Shown here: positions 55,275 to 64,000 of the stretch, in pieces
Layout: each line of letters begins with the position of its first letter
Position numbering within the stretch: position 1 is the stretch's first letter
Source: Nitrospinota bacterium
Lineage (GTDB): Bacteria > Nitrospinota_A > UBA7883 > JACRGQ01
Direction: 5' to 3'
Assembly: GCA_029881495.1 (NCBI GenBank)
Contig: JAOUMJ010000010.1
Location: 16,628 to 80,627, forward strand
Length of the DNA stretch: 64,000 nt
Made by a program: the position numbers and the translations under genes
Notes under the pieces: model-generated
Databases searched by the model: none
Told to the model about the DNA's origin: nothing
What the model saw: the letters and a program-made list of their open reading frames with translations, nothing else

Positions 55275-57332
55275 TCAATCAAGAATGACCTGATAAATTC
55301 TGTGCCTTCCACTTATCCCTTTCAGCTCAAAAAAGCCGACGTACCTTATCTTGTACTGTTCGGATTTGTCTATTTCCTTTTTCACGTATTCGGTGATGAG
55401 TATCCTGTTCACCAGCGGGAGCTCTTCCGGTTTCATTCCACCTTCATCCTCGATAAGGTTATCCGGTTTTACCCCCTCAACGCGGAAGGTCATGTTTACC
55501 GCAGTTCCCAGCCTGTCCCCTTTAGTATCGACCCTTGTTTCGCCATAATTCAGCGCTATGCGTATATCTATCTTTTCGTTATCCGGCACCGCGAGATTGT
55601 TCTTCTCAATGGTTTTGCTAACTTCCATGGCAAACTTCAATGCGTTGTCTATCTCCGAAAAGGTCATCAGGTAGCCGTCTCCTGTGCTCTTTGTGAACCG
55701 CACCCTGTTTCTGGCGGCTATCGGCTTGGAGGTCTCTACAAGCCTGGAGGTAACTCTCAGCGCGAATTCATCGCCGTAGTTGGCGCTCATATCCGTAGAG
55801 CCGACCAGGTCGAGAACGAGGATCGCCTCTGTAAGGATCTGTGTCTTGTCCGGGACTATCGAGGAAGAAATTACTCCTCCCCCCATCATCTCTTCCCTCT
55901 CCTGTTCCGCTATTATCTCGTTTGCCTTGACGGTGTGGCCTGTCATCTCCTTGATTATCTGCAGAGCGGCGTTCCTTATTTCAGTATCCGCATCCTTTAC
56001 GATCCCCTTTATCAGCGGGAGCGCCGCCTTTGCCTTGAGGTTCCCAAGAGCAGTTAATGCCGACAGCCGTATCGCTCGGTCAGGATCGGCCAGGAAGTCG
56101 CCAAGAAATACTATCGCCTTGTCGCCGCCTATAGCCGCAAGCGCCCTCGGCACGCCCCACCTTACATCGGCGTCGTTCCCAAGCTCGATAATGCTGTCTA
56201 CCGCGCGTTCATCCTTTAACTTGCCGAGCCCTTCGATAGCCTTCTCCCGCACCATCCAATCCTTGTCCTTGAGGCTTTTAATGAGGTTATCATACGCGTC
56301 ATGGCTTGGACATCTCACGAAGTATTCCACCGCGGCCCGCCGTACATTCTCGTTCGGATTTTCAAAAAGCTTCAATATCTTCTCGTCGTTACCCTTGCTT
56401 TTCATATTCGCAAGCGCGTCGGTGGCGATCTCGCGCACCCACCAGTCGGGATCTCCAAGAGCAATTATCAATGTTTCGGTCGCACGCGTATCTCTGAGGT
56501 TCTGGAGAACTTCCACCCCGGCCCGTCTTACGTTTACATCGCCACCTTTTATTATCGCGATGACGTCCCTGATAATGTCTACGCTGGCGGTCTTGCTGAT
56601 AGCGTCGACAGTGGTCTGGCGCACGACCATGTCGCTGTTATTAATGTTCGGGAGAAGATTTTTCGCCATATCCGGATTGCCGATGTCGCCGAGTATCTGA
56701 ATGATATCGGTAGTTATCTTGGGATCGTTCTCAACCTTCAGCTGGGCATAGAGCGGCTCGAGACTGTTGGGATCCTTCATCTTCCCAAGAGCGGTAACAG
56801 CCCTTTTCCTTATCCACCAGTCTTCGGAAGATATCAGCGGCAGGAGGCTTGCAAGCACCTTCTTCCCCCCGATCTCGGCAAGTATCTCCATCGCGCTCCC
56901 CTTGATGTCGCGCGACTTGGAATCAAGCATCGGAAGGATCTTATCCACAATGCCGAACGTGCCGAGCTTCTTCAATAATTCGGTCGCGCCTCTTCTTTGA
57001 AGGAAATCACCCTCGCGAAGAAAATCTATCAGCTCGTGAGTTATTGAACCTCCCCCCTTTTTAAGGAGTATGTCGCTGATCAGGGATCTAACCTCTTCCT
57101 TGTTATCACCCAAAAACTCGATGAAGATGATGGAATGTTTCTTCTCGTAGAACGCGTTAAGATATAGCTCCATATCCTTTTGAACGATCCTGTTTCCACG
57201 AAACGCATCTATCAAAGCCTTTAACCCGTCACTCCCATATTTGCCGAGGGTTGCGGCATGGCTTAGAGACACCTCCCCTGGATTGGAGATCAACTCGGTC
57301 ATCGCCTTTTTTATCTTGTAGCCTTCAAACAT
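55275..57332 (-). CDS. HEAT-repeat protein with class III adenylate/guanylate cyclase domain
   Basis: 685 residues. Residues 20-485 are HEAT/PBS-lyase-like repeats of about 31 residues (WWIRKRAVTALGKMKDPNSL, then WWVREIATDALANM, DADVRWGVPRALAAIG). Residues about 495-680 are a class III cyclase: metal Asp in AILVLDLVGSTDMSANYGDE, substrate Lys and second Asp in FTKSTGDGYLMTF, and Asn/Arg in TAVNMTFRVEG. All key residues appear present, so it should be active. HEAT repeats may bind a partner that controls it. Confidence 0.85.
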   Translation of the reverse strand: MFEGYKIKKAMTELISNPGEVSLSHAATLGKYGSDGLKALIDAFRGNRIVQKDMELYLNAFYEKKHSIIFIEFLGDNKEEVRSLISDILLKKGGGSITHELIDFLREGDFLQRRGATELLKKLGTFGIVDKILPMLDSKSRDIKGSAMEILAEIGGKKVLASLLPLISSEDWWIRKRAVTALGKMKDPNSLEPLYAQLKVENDPKITTDIIQILGDIGNPDMAKNLLPNINNSDMVVRQTTVDAISKTASVDIIRDVIAIIKGGDVNVRRAGVEVLQNLRDTRATETLIIALGDPDWWVREIATDALANMKSKGNDEKILKLFENPNENVRRAAVEYFVRCPSHDAYDNLIKSLKDKDWMVREKAIEGLGKLKDERAVDSIIELGNDADVRWGVPRALAAIGGDKAIVFLGDFLADPDRAIRLSALTALGNLKAKAALPLIKGIVKDADTEIRNAALQIIKEMTGHTVKANEIIAEQEREEMMGGGVISSSIVPDKTQILTEAILVLDLVGSTDMSANYGDEFALRVTSRLVETSKPIAARNRVRFTKSTGDGYLMTFSEIDNALKFAMEVSKTIEKNNLAVPDNEKIDIRIALNYGETRVDTKGDRLGTAVNMTFRVEGVKPDNLIEDEGGMKPEELPLVNRILITEYVKKEIDKSEQYKIRYVGFFELKGISGRHRIYQVILD

Positions 57333-57671
57333 CCATGCCTCATACCTGTATTTCTTTTCAAATCAATACGTTTTATTATAATTTACCTTTTTCGGGAAAT
57401 CCCGCAAATTTCCAAATGGTTACATTCGGTAGTTTCAGGCACCTCTAATGCTGTATCGTTCTTTCCCCTTTTACAGTTTAATAGTATAGATACAAAACCA
57501 GAATTTTCCACTTTCCCCTCTTAAATACCCCCCGCCACAAATATCCCTAAAAGTTTACCACAATATCCCTTCTGGAGATTTGTACGAATGTTACATATCG
57601 TTCATTTTACTCTCTTTCCCCTTTTTTAGCGTTGCTTTTAGCCAAACCAGACACTAGGATTGTTTAAGTTA
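57333..57671. other. Divergent intergenic region
   Basis: 339 AT-rich bases between the divergent cyclase and NHL genes; should contain both promoters. I see no gene, hairpin with T run or obvious operator. Confidence 0.6.
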
Positions 57672-60600
57672 ATGAAAGAAAAAATGCTTACCCTGCTGAA
57701 TTCTGAGGAAGCCAAAAGCTACCTTGAAGATACGAGCGACCCAAAGCGCATCACCTCTTTTCGCGCTATTGCCGATACGATTGACGGCTTTTCCGGGCTG
57801 GCACACGCCAGTTTAAGGAAATCCGGCGTATTGCACGATGCCGAGGGGCTCTCCCCGGCGGGGGGTATAGCGCTGGCCGATGACGGGCGCATCTTCATTT
57901 CGGATGAATTCAACCACCGCGTCTGCGTATACAACGCTGACGGGAAAGAACATAAAGCCTTTGGGAAAAAAGGGGCCGAAAACGGGGAGTTTAACTACCC
58001 CAGGGGGCTTGCGCTCGACAACTCAGGCAACCTTTACATTGCCGACGCATGGAACCACAGGATAGCCGTTTATTCAGCAGACCTCACGTTCAAGACGGCT
58101 TTCGGCGAACTTGGCGCAGGGATTGGCGAATTGGATGAGCCGGTAAGCCTCATTGTGCGGGGTGATCGCCTGTACGTCCTTGAAAAATCCAACCACAGGA
58201 TACAGGTGTTTACTCTGGACGGTAAGCCGGACGGCATCATTGGAGGTCGAGGTTCAGTTGACGAGCAGAACCAGTTTTATATGACAAATACCGTTGAAAG
58301 CCTGTTCCCATCCCCATCTTTTGAATACCCATCGGCAATAACAGCCGACAGAGACGGAAATATTTATGTAGCCGATACCAATAACCACCGGGTCATCAGG
58401 ATAAGCGGCGCAACGATGCGCGCCGATACCAGCTTCAATTTGTGCGGCATAAAGTTCCCTTCCGGCCTCGTGTGCGATGCCGAGGGGAACCTCCACCTTA
58501 CGCAGTTCAACATGGACTTCGTCTCCGTCTTTTCACCGGAAGGGATACATCTCTATTCGTACAAGCCCGGTATGGAGGTGCCTGTCGCCATCGCCTCGCG
58601 GGATAACCGGTTGTTCGTTGCCGACGGCATAAACTCTGGCGTAGTCTTCATGGAGATTACGCCAAAACATGACAGGAGAATATCCCTCGAAGGGAGATTC
58701 AACTTCCACCTCAAATCGGCATTGTCGCTTTTCGCGAACGGCAAAACGGGGGAAGCGGCAAAACATCTCGGCATGTGCGCTTCGACCCAGGAAAAACCCC
58801 AGCCTGAAGAGCTCGGTTCGCTACTCCCACAGGGGGATTACCTTTTCCATACCGGCAATGATGCCCTTGGAGCGGATGAGACGAAAACGGCGGAACCGTT
58901 TGCCGAGATGCTGGCCGCCTACTCCTCGGAACTTCTTGCCGATGCGATAAATACGATATCTGAAAAAACTCTCGACATCGACGAACTCTCGAAGGTGATG
59001 CTGAGGCTTGAAATCGCCTTCAAAACCGGAAGGGAATCGAACGATGACATCATGGTAGAAAAATACCTTGTACTGAAAAAGATTTACGCGCACACCACTT
59101 CAATATGCAAGAAATTCACCTCTTTCAAAAAGATCGAAGAGCTTGCCCTGAGACTCGCATATATCGGAATCGGCAAGAAATACCGTCTTCAAACGATGAG
59201 TGACAACCTGGACATCCTGCTGGATCTCCGTGAAAAAAGGGAGGGGTGGTACAAAACCGCTGAGAAGGAGGCTCCCGGCCTTAATTTCTCCTCCCCTCCC
59301 GACCATCGACAACCATTCGTCTACGCCTTCAACAAGATTGAAATGCTCACGTGGGAATTCAACCTCCTGTCCGAATTCATAACCGAACAGAATTACGAAC
59401 TCGCATCGCTCGCCGGAAAGATTAATCCCTCAAATCTGCCGATTTTAAAGGATATCACCATAAAATCGCTAGATTTTATCGCCCTTTTCCCCGAAACCCT
59501 GGAATCGCTATTAAAGCTTTCTCGCTCGCTGAACGTGCTACTTGCATCCATTGGCCAGGAAAAACTTAAAGAGGCTCTCGCCCCTTTTGACAAGGAGGAG
59601 CTCTGGGCGCCGCTTTCGAAGGAGGAGAACATCATTCCGGGGAGAGGTTCTTCTTATATACTGCTCGGTGCCTTGTGGACCGATGGCGGCTTCAAAGGCA
59701 GCCCCGCTTCAGTGGAGGGAGGATGGGACAAGATATCCTCTTTCTATCACGGAGAATTCGAAAAGTTCGAGAAAGAACACACTCCCCTCATTTCCGAAAC
59801 GCTCAGATTGGCGTTCCAGCTCCCATCTTCCGAAAAGACCGACCCAAAACACGCCATCGAAATACGCAATAAGCTCGCCCTCCTCGGTTTTCACAAGTAC
59901 TTCCAGGAGCGGTACTCCTGCGCGATGATAAAGGAATACTCCGTCAGATACGCCATGCTGATGACAAGCAAGCCGGGCATCACAAAAGAGGAATTGAAAC
60001 TGCCCGCGCAAAAGATAGCCGGCTTTCTGGACGGATGGGCTTCCAGACAGTACAAACTCTCGGCTGATTTCCTCACAGCCTTTACCAATACCCAGAAAGA
60101 AAATAATCTCGCAAGGAAAAACGACTTGAGGATTGAATCTACGCGGATAGTAATGGAATCCAATTTCATCTGTTGTCTCGGCTCCTTCCTTCTGCAAACC
60201 CAAAGAACTATCAGCAGGGTACAGACAGATAACTGGATACCTTCAAATCGTTTTAAATATTTCATTGGAGAAATGGGATCTCCCGAAACTCTCTTCTACC
60301 CTCACACCGTAACCGGCAAGAACGGGATCTTCTATATACAGTCTATCGAGAACTCAAGGATCCACGCGTTCAACGGAAAAGGGGAATCCCTCTTCAGTTT
60401 CGGCGGGTATGGAACAGCTGAAGGTCTGCTGAAAAAACCTGCTGATATGGCAAACACACCATCCGGCGGGCTCGCAGTCATTCAGGAAGAGAACAGTCTT
60501 ATATCCATTTTTTCGCTCGATGGCAACTATGAAAGACGATTCTCCCTCCAGGGGGTCACAAAAAATGTCCCAATGCGCATGAAGATCGACTCCAATTGGA

Positions 60601-61049
60601 ATATCTACGTGACCTACCTTGACGGAGTCGGAATATCGGTTTTTGACAGCAATGGGAAATGGATCCGTGAAATAAGCAGGGATTCGCTCGGCCTCCCGAA
60701 AAGTACATCCATCTTCGGATTCGAATTGACTGGGGAGAGGATCATTACCGGAGGGGATGGAGTACTCATCTCTTCCGACCTCGAAGGGAATGTAATAAAG
60801 AAATTGAACTCCACAGGGAGCGATTTTAAAACCTTTTCCCACATATCTGCCAGCGAGGAGGGTAATTTCCTCTTTACAGATTACGTGAGAAACAGGGTAT
60901 TACGGGTTACCGGCGACTTTTCGAAAGTCGAAGAGCTGACTGGCATTCCTTCAGAAGGGGCTGTTTCATCATTTCAGATGGACGGCAAAATAGCGATAGC
61001 CGATTACCTTGCAAACAGGGTTGTCATTTTTGACCCTCCAAAATCCTGA
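57672..61049 (+). CDS. Giant NHL-repeat protein with propellers at both ends
   Basis: 1125 residues from ATG 57672; a TTG at 57660 is in frame but poorly spaced from the AGGA site. No signal peptide, so probably cytoplasmic. N-terminal NHL propeller (about 45-320): units such as GRIFISDEFNHRVCVYN, GNLYIADAWNHRIAVYS, GNIYVADTNNHRVIRIS. A long helical middle (about 340-860), then a second set of blades (about 880-1125; GIFYIQSIENSRIHAFN, ...KIAIADYLANRVVIFD). NHL propellers bind proteins, glycans or RNA. Function unknown; it leads a gene cluster with the radical SAM gene. Confidence 0.8.
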   Translation: MKEKMLTLLNSEEAKSYLEDTSDPKRITSFRAIADTIDGFSGLAHASLRKSGVLHDAEGLSPAGGIALADDGRIFISDEFNHRVCVYNADGKEHKAFGKKGAENGEFNYPRGLALDNSGNLYIADAWNHRIAVYSADLTFKTAFGELGAGIGELDEPVSLIVRGDRLYVLEKSNHRIQVFTLDGKPDGIIGGRGSVDEQNQFYMTNTVESLFPSPSFEYPSAITADRDGNIYVADTNNHRVIRISGATMRADTSFNLCGIKFPSGLVCDAEGNLHLTQFNMDFVSVFSPEGIHLYSYKPGMEVPVAIASRDNRLFVADGINSGVVFMEITPKHDRRISLEGRFNFHLKSALSLFANGKTGEAAKHLGMCASTQEKPQPEELGSLLPQGDYLFHTGNDALGADETKTAEPFAEMLAAYSSELLADAINTISEKTLDIDELSKVMLRLEIAFKTGRESNDDIMVEKYLVLKKIYAHTTSICKKFTSFKKIEELALRLAYIGIGKKYRLQTMSDNLDILLDLREKREGWYKTAEKEAPGLNFSSPPDHRQPFVYAFNKIEMLTWEFNLLSEFITEQNYELASLAGKINPSNLPILKDITIKSLDFIALFPETLESLLKLSRSLNVLLASIGQEKLKEALAPFDKEELWAPLSKEENIIPGRGSSYILLGALWTDGGFKGSPASVEGGWDKISSFYHGEFEKFEKEHTPLISETLRLAFQLPSSEKTDPKHAIEIRNKLALLGFHKYFQERYSCAMIKEYSVRYAMLMTSKPGITKEELKLPAQKIAGFLDGWASRQYKLSADFLTAFTNTQKENNLARKNDLRIESTRIVMESNFICCLGSFLLQTQRTISRVQTDNWIPSNRFKYFIGEMGSPETLFYPHTVTGKNGIFYIQSIENSRIHAFNGKGESLFSFGGYGTAEGLLKKPADMANTPSGGLAVIQEENSLISIFSLDGNYERRFSLQGVTKNVPMRMKIDSNWNIYVTYLDGVGISVFDSNGKWIREISRDSLGLPKSTSIFGFELTGERIITGGDGVLISSDLEGNVIKKLNSTGSDFKTFSHISASEEGNFLFTDYVRNRVLRVTGDFSKVEELTGIPSEGAVSSFQMDGKIAIADYLANRVVIFDPPKS

Positions 61050-61214
61050 TACTTTCGCTCGCGTTCAATCCCTGCATAACCCGCTCCGTTTTTCCATTCA
61101 GTTCCATCCCCGTGTTGACGATACCGTTAACATGACTTTTGCTCATATGATATTTCAGTGCGTGGTGGACAGGCATCCCTTTACGCAATCCCCTTATGTT
61201 ATATTGACAAACCG

Positions 61215-63011
61215 ATGAACAAAATTGCGATGATTCCGGTCAATATCGCCCGCCTTTCGGCGGATAAAATGCTTTCGCAATTCTCAGGGATAACACCTCT
61301 GGAAAGAACCGTCTCTACCCTCCTCGGCTCTGGAATTTTTAGCGACGTAATAATTATTGCCGGAGACCAGCAGCATTCCCGATATTATGCCGAGGTTTCG
61401 CGTAAGACCGGGGCTAAATTGTATATTGGCGACAGCGACAACCTCAATTTCAGAATGCGAAATGCGCTGATGGAGAACAGGTATACAGAAGGAAATATCA
61501 CGAGGGTAAATGCGGAAAATATTTTCACTCTCCCTCTCCTCCTGAAAACAGCTCTTGATTCACATGTTGAAAGTAGCGCTCAATATACGTTCCATTCCGG
61601 CGCGCCGGGCGGACTTGCTCCCGATATTGTTTCAATTTCCGCGCTGAAGGCAATAAAAGATCCTGGCACCCCCTATTACAGATCATTCAGACGCGCCGAT
61701 TCAGGTGTTGCCGTCAACAAGATCGAAACAGGACTCAACATGGAAAAAACCTCATTCTCTGCGCTGGACTATGTATCCCCAATCCTTTTTGAACATCTTT
61801 CAAAAGACCTTATCTCTATTGGTATTGAGGATTTCCTCATGCGGTCGCGTGAAATCCTTAAAGCGCTCATGAAAAACCCTTCCTCGGCAGGCGTGCGCGA
61901 GATAAATAAAAAGCTGAACTCCATCGAAACCGGATTGAAGCTGGAACATCTCCATTCCATGCCGGTTTACCTTCGTGTCGGGGTCAGCAGTCCATGCAAC
62001 CTGAAATGCACGACATGCACCCAGCAATTTACGTCTTTTACAGAAGAGGAGTTCAACAAAACTTTCGGAATCGGTTACAGATTCTGGGACACCACTTTCA
62101 AACGAACTGCCAACGGCAAATATAAAAAAAGGGGGGATTATCTCACCCCCGAGGCTTTTAAACGGATCGAGAATCTCTTTTTCCCGTACCTCTCCTACTG
62201 CAGTTTCGGCCTTCACGGCGAACCTCTATTGAACAAACATCTTCCCGATTATATTGAAACCGCAAAAAGGCATGGCATTGATACCGGCCTGATAACAAAC
62301 GGAACTCTATTAAACGAAAAAGTTTCCCGAAAACTTGCCTCCGGGATACTGAACAACATAAACATCTCCTTTGATGGAGCTAAAAAAGAGACATTTGAAA
62401 AAGTGCGTAAAGGGAGTTATTTCGATCAAGTCAAACGGAACATATCCGAATTATCCGGAATGAGAGAATCTGGCAGAGGGAGTCTTCCCGCGATCAGTCT
62501 TGCTGTTACGATAAGCACCGTAAATTTCCGGGAATTGCCCGAATTGGTAAAGATTGCCCCGGATATCGGCGCTGATTCCATATTTGTCAATTATGCCTCC
62601 ACCGCGCCATTCATGAACCGGGAAGAATCGCTTTTCGGCAGAATGGGCGAGGTGTCGGACATATTTGAAAAAACATTGGAACAGGCCGAGCTCTCCGGAA
62701 TTCCCGTTGATCTTCCACGGACGACAGGAAAAGCCGAGGTTCCTGATAATTTCTGTTCGATCCCATGGGAACAATCATCCATATTCATCGGCGGCAGAGC
62801 TACGCCATGCTGTCTTATTGCCCACAAGCAGGATGTCGCAGAGAATGATTTTCAACCTGTGTGGAACGGAGACTTCTATAAAAACCTTCGCTTAAGTCAT
62901 GCCGGCAAGTTGCCACTAATAGAAAACTGCAAAAACTGCGCTGATGAAAAATTAAGGGATGTTTCCAATCCCTCTAGTTTTTTCTTGTCAGCCAAAAGCA
63001 ACCCATGCTAG
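61215..63011 (+). CDS. Nucleotidyltransferase-like domain fused to radical SAM/SPASM enzyme
   Basis: 598 residues from ATG 61215. Residues 1-200 look like a degenerate SpsF/acylneuraminate cytidylyltransferase (MIPVNIARLSADKMLSQFSG, IIIAGDQQH, IYxGDSDN-like block). The radical SAM domain has C261, C265, C268 (SSPCNLKCTTCTQQF), SFGLHGEPLL, and NISFDGAKKETFEKVR. A SPASM-type C-terminus has CSIPWEQSSIF, CCLIAH and CKNCADE. Could modify a sugar or a carrier-bound peptide. It starts 166 bases after the NHL gene and is probably co-transcribed. Confidence 0.8.
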   Translation: MNKIAMIPVNIARLSADKMLSQFSGITPLERTVSTLLGSGIFSDVIIIAGDQQHSRYYAEVSRKTGAKLYIGDSDNLNFRMRNALMENRYTEGNITRVNAENIFTLPLLLKTALDSHVESSAQYTFHSGAPGGLAPDIVSISALKAIKDPGTPYYRSFRRADSGVAVNKIETGLNMEKTSFSALDYVSPILFEHLSKDLISIGIEDFLMRSREILKALMKNPSSAGVREINKKLNSIETGLKLEHLHSMPVYLRVGVSSPCNLKCTTCTQQFTSFTEEEFNKTFGIGYRFWDTTFKRTANGKYKKRGDYLTPEAFKRIENLFFPYLSYCSFGLHGEPLLNKHLPDYIETAKRHGIDTGLITNGTLLNEKVSRKLASGILNNINISFDGAKKETFEKVRKGSYFDQVKRNISELSGMRESGRGSLPAISLAVTISTVNFRELPELVKIAPDIGADSIFVNYASTAPFMNREESLFGRMGEVSDIFEKTLEQAELSGIPVDLPRTTGKAEVPDNFCSIPWEQSSIFIGGRATPCCLIAHKQDVAENDFQPVWNGDFYKNLRLSHAGKLPLIENCKNCADEKLRDVSNPSSFFLSAKSNPC

Positions 63012-63053
63012 CATTCGTAATTACCTTACAAAACATTTCTTGAGAGATTGTCA

Positions 63054-64000
63054 ATGAACGGTTGGGAAGATTTTCAGCGGTACAGGGATAAATTTTCCTC
63101 ACTGCAGTGGTGGGACAGAGAGAAACTCATCTTTTACCACGATTTTAAACCGCCATTTACCGGCACAAACGCCCTCATGGTCATACCGAGAGGCGAAAAG
63201 GTTCTTTTCCCGCTTGAAAAGATCAAAAGGATTCTCGGTCTGGTCAAAAATATGACCTTCAGCCTCGTCATTGAAGAAACGTCCGGATGCGAGGATCTAT
63301 TGAAACTTGAAGGGGAACATCCTGACAACAATACAGTAAAGCCACTAATTGCGAAATCCCTTTTATCAGAATCGATAAGGTCAAATGTAGTGAGTGGAAC
63401 ACTACCCACATCTTTCGACTATACGATCCTCTTTGCTCCCTACTTCAATTTTGACAATAGCAATTTTATTGGCCACATCCCTCTCGCCGCGTACCTCCGC
63501 ACCCTTTCAAAAAACGTCTATTCACTCGACAACCGGAACCGGCTAACCCTGCATCCCGATTCGCTTGACGATTTCAGGGATATCGACGGAAAAAGGATAT
63601 TCGGTTTTGCATCCCTTACAAATGAGGATATGGAACTTATATACAAATATGCGGGAGAAATGGCCGGGGGGGTATTCGTAGAGATCGGGCGGTACCTGGG
63701 GGGAAGCACAAACCTTATAGCAACGGCGATAAAAGGGAGCGGCAAGAATACTAAGTTTCACAGTTTCGATCCGATCCTGCCGGATGTAGTTCTCGAAACG
63801 CTGAAAAAAAACTGTGTCGAAGATTATGTAACCCTTCACAAAACCGATTCAAGTGAAGCCTTTAAGAACTGGGAATCCATATCCGGCGGCAAGGGGGTGG
63901 ACTTTCTTTTTATCGACGGGGATCACAGCTATGAAGGGGTAACTTTCGACCTCACATCGTGGGGTTCGATCGTCAAGAAGGGGGGGGTAATCATCGCCCA
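63054..64000 (+). CDS. Class I SAM methyltransferase, partial (runs off window)
   Basis: About 315 residues visible from ATG 63054, no stop before the window ends. An N-terminal 190-residue region is unrecognised; then FVEIGRYLGGSTNLIA (motif I), FHSFDPILPD and DFLFIDGDHSYEGVTFDL (Methyltransf_24 type) appear, with GGVIIAH at the end. Methyltransferases of this type often act on glycans or small hydroxy substrates. Follows the radical SAM gene by 42 bases. Confidence 0.75.
   Translation, partial: MNGWEDFQRYRDKFSSLQWWDREKLIFYHDFKPPFTGTNALMVIPRGEKVLFPLEKIKRILGLVKNMTFSLVIEETSGCEDLLKLEGEHPDNNTVKPLIAKSLLSESIRSNVVSGTLPTSFDYTILFAPYFNFDNSNFIGHIPLAAYLRTLSKNVYSLDNRNRLTLHPDSLDDFRDIDGKRIFGFASLTNEDMELIYKYAGEMAGGVFVEIGRYLGGSTNLIATAIKGSGKNTKFHSFDPILPDVVLETLKKNCVEDYVTLHKTDSSEAFKNWESISGGKGVDFLFIDGDHSYEGVTFDLTSWGSIVKKGGVIIA

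Overview
This 64-kb window is chromosomal DNA of a free-living Gram-negative bacterium. The evidence is Lgt, two lipobox proteins, Psd/PssA phospholipid synthesis, a periplasmic Spy-like protein, a VKOR-DsbA disulfide enzyme and a five-heme cytochrome c. No 16S rRNA or ribosomal protein is present, so the phylum cannot be fixed. Housekeeping style (ThyX instead of ThyA, ilvBNC linked to psd-pssA, VKOR-DsbA fusion, HDOD/GGDEF/HEAT-cyclase signalling) recalls deltaproteobacteria-like or Nitrospinota/Nitrospirota-like lineages. That is inference only.

Layout. 1-10.4 kb: end of an unknown gene, thyX, a sugar-nucleotide pyrophosphorylase with a zinc dehydrogenase and lgt, a methyltransferase, two tandemly duplicated PQQ-type beta-propeller lipoproteins, an RluD-type pseudouridine synthase, and a CBS-PAS-GGDEF diguanylate cyclase. 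10.5-16.9 kb: an operon for split transketolase, CoaD and an aminotransferase, then a histidine-rich sensor kinase, its OmpR-type regulator and a Spy-like lipoprotein that look like a metal or envelope stress module. 17-24.5 kb: a 1295-residue degenerate ParA/MinD-like ATPase fused to a very long coiled coil, a FlgM-like 56-residue ORF, DUF502, a metallo-beta-lactamase-fold protein and an HDOD protein. 24.5-34.1 kb: DinG-type helicase, DAHP synthase, citrate synthase, and a compact VKOR-DsbA/uvrD/ubiA/radC operon. 34.2-42 kb: response-regulator phosphatase, P1 peptidase, a MshEN-like protein, and the ilvB-ilvN-ilvC-psd-pssA operon.

42-45.2 kb is a repeat-rich junction. It has a tRNA-Pro(CGG) whose 3' end lies in a perfect 102-bp direct repeat, a secreted small protein, a ketopantoate reductase-like gene, an SRAP protein and tandem dispersed repeats. 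45.2-49.4 kb carries the imuB-dnaE2 mutagenesis pair without imuA. 49.7-57.3 kb is dense in signalling: a DUF7793/STAS-like protein, a 48-residue small protein, a cyclic-nucleotide-binding protein with no DNA-binding domain, a STAS-HATPase-REC hybrid, a LuxR-type regulator, the pentaheme cytochrome and a HEAT-repeat adenylate cyclase. 57.7-64 kb begins a cluster of a giant NHL-repeat protein, a nucleotidyltransferase-like/radical-SAM fusion and a methyltransferase that runs off the window, possibly the edge of a surface-glycan region.

The least conventional items are the ParA-like coiled-coil giant, the NHL/radical-SAM/methyltransferase cluster, the 48-residue small protein, the tRNA-linked repeats and a structured intergenic element near 51.9 kb. 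No CRISPR array, insertion sequence transposase, phage or plasmid replication gene was seen.
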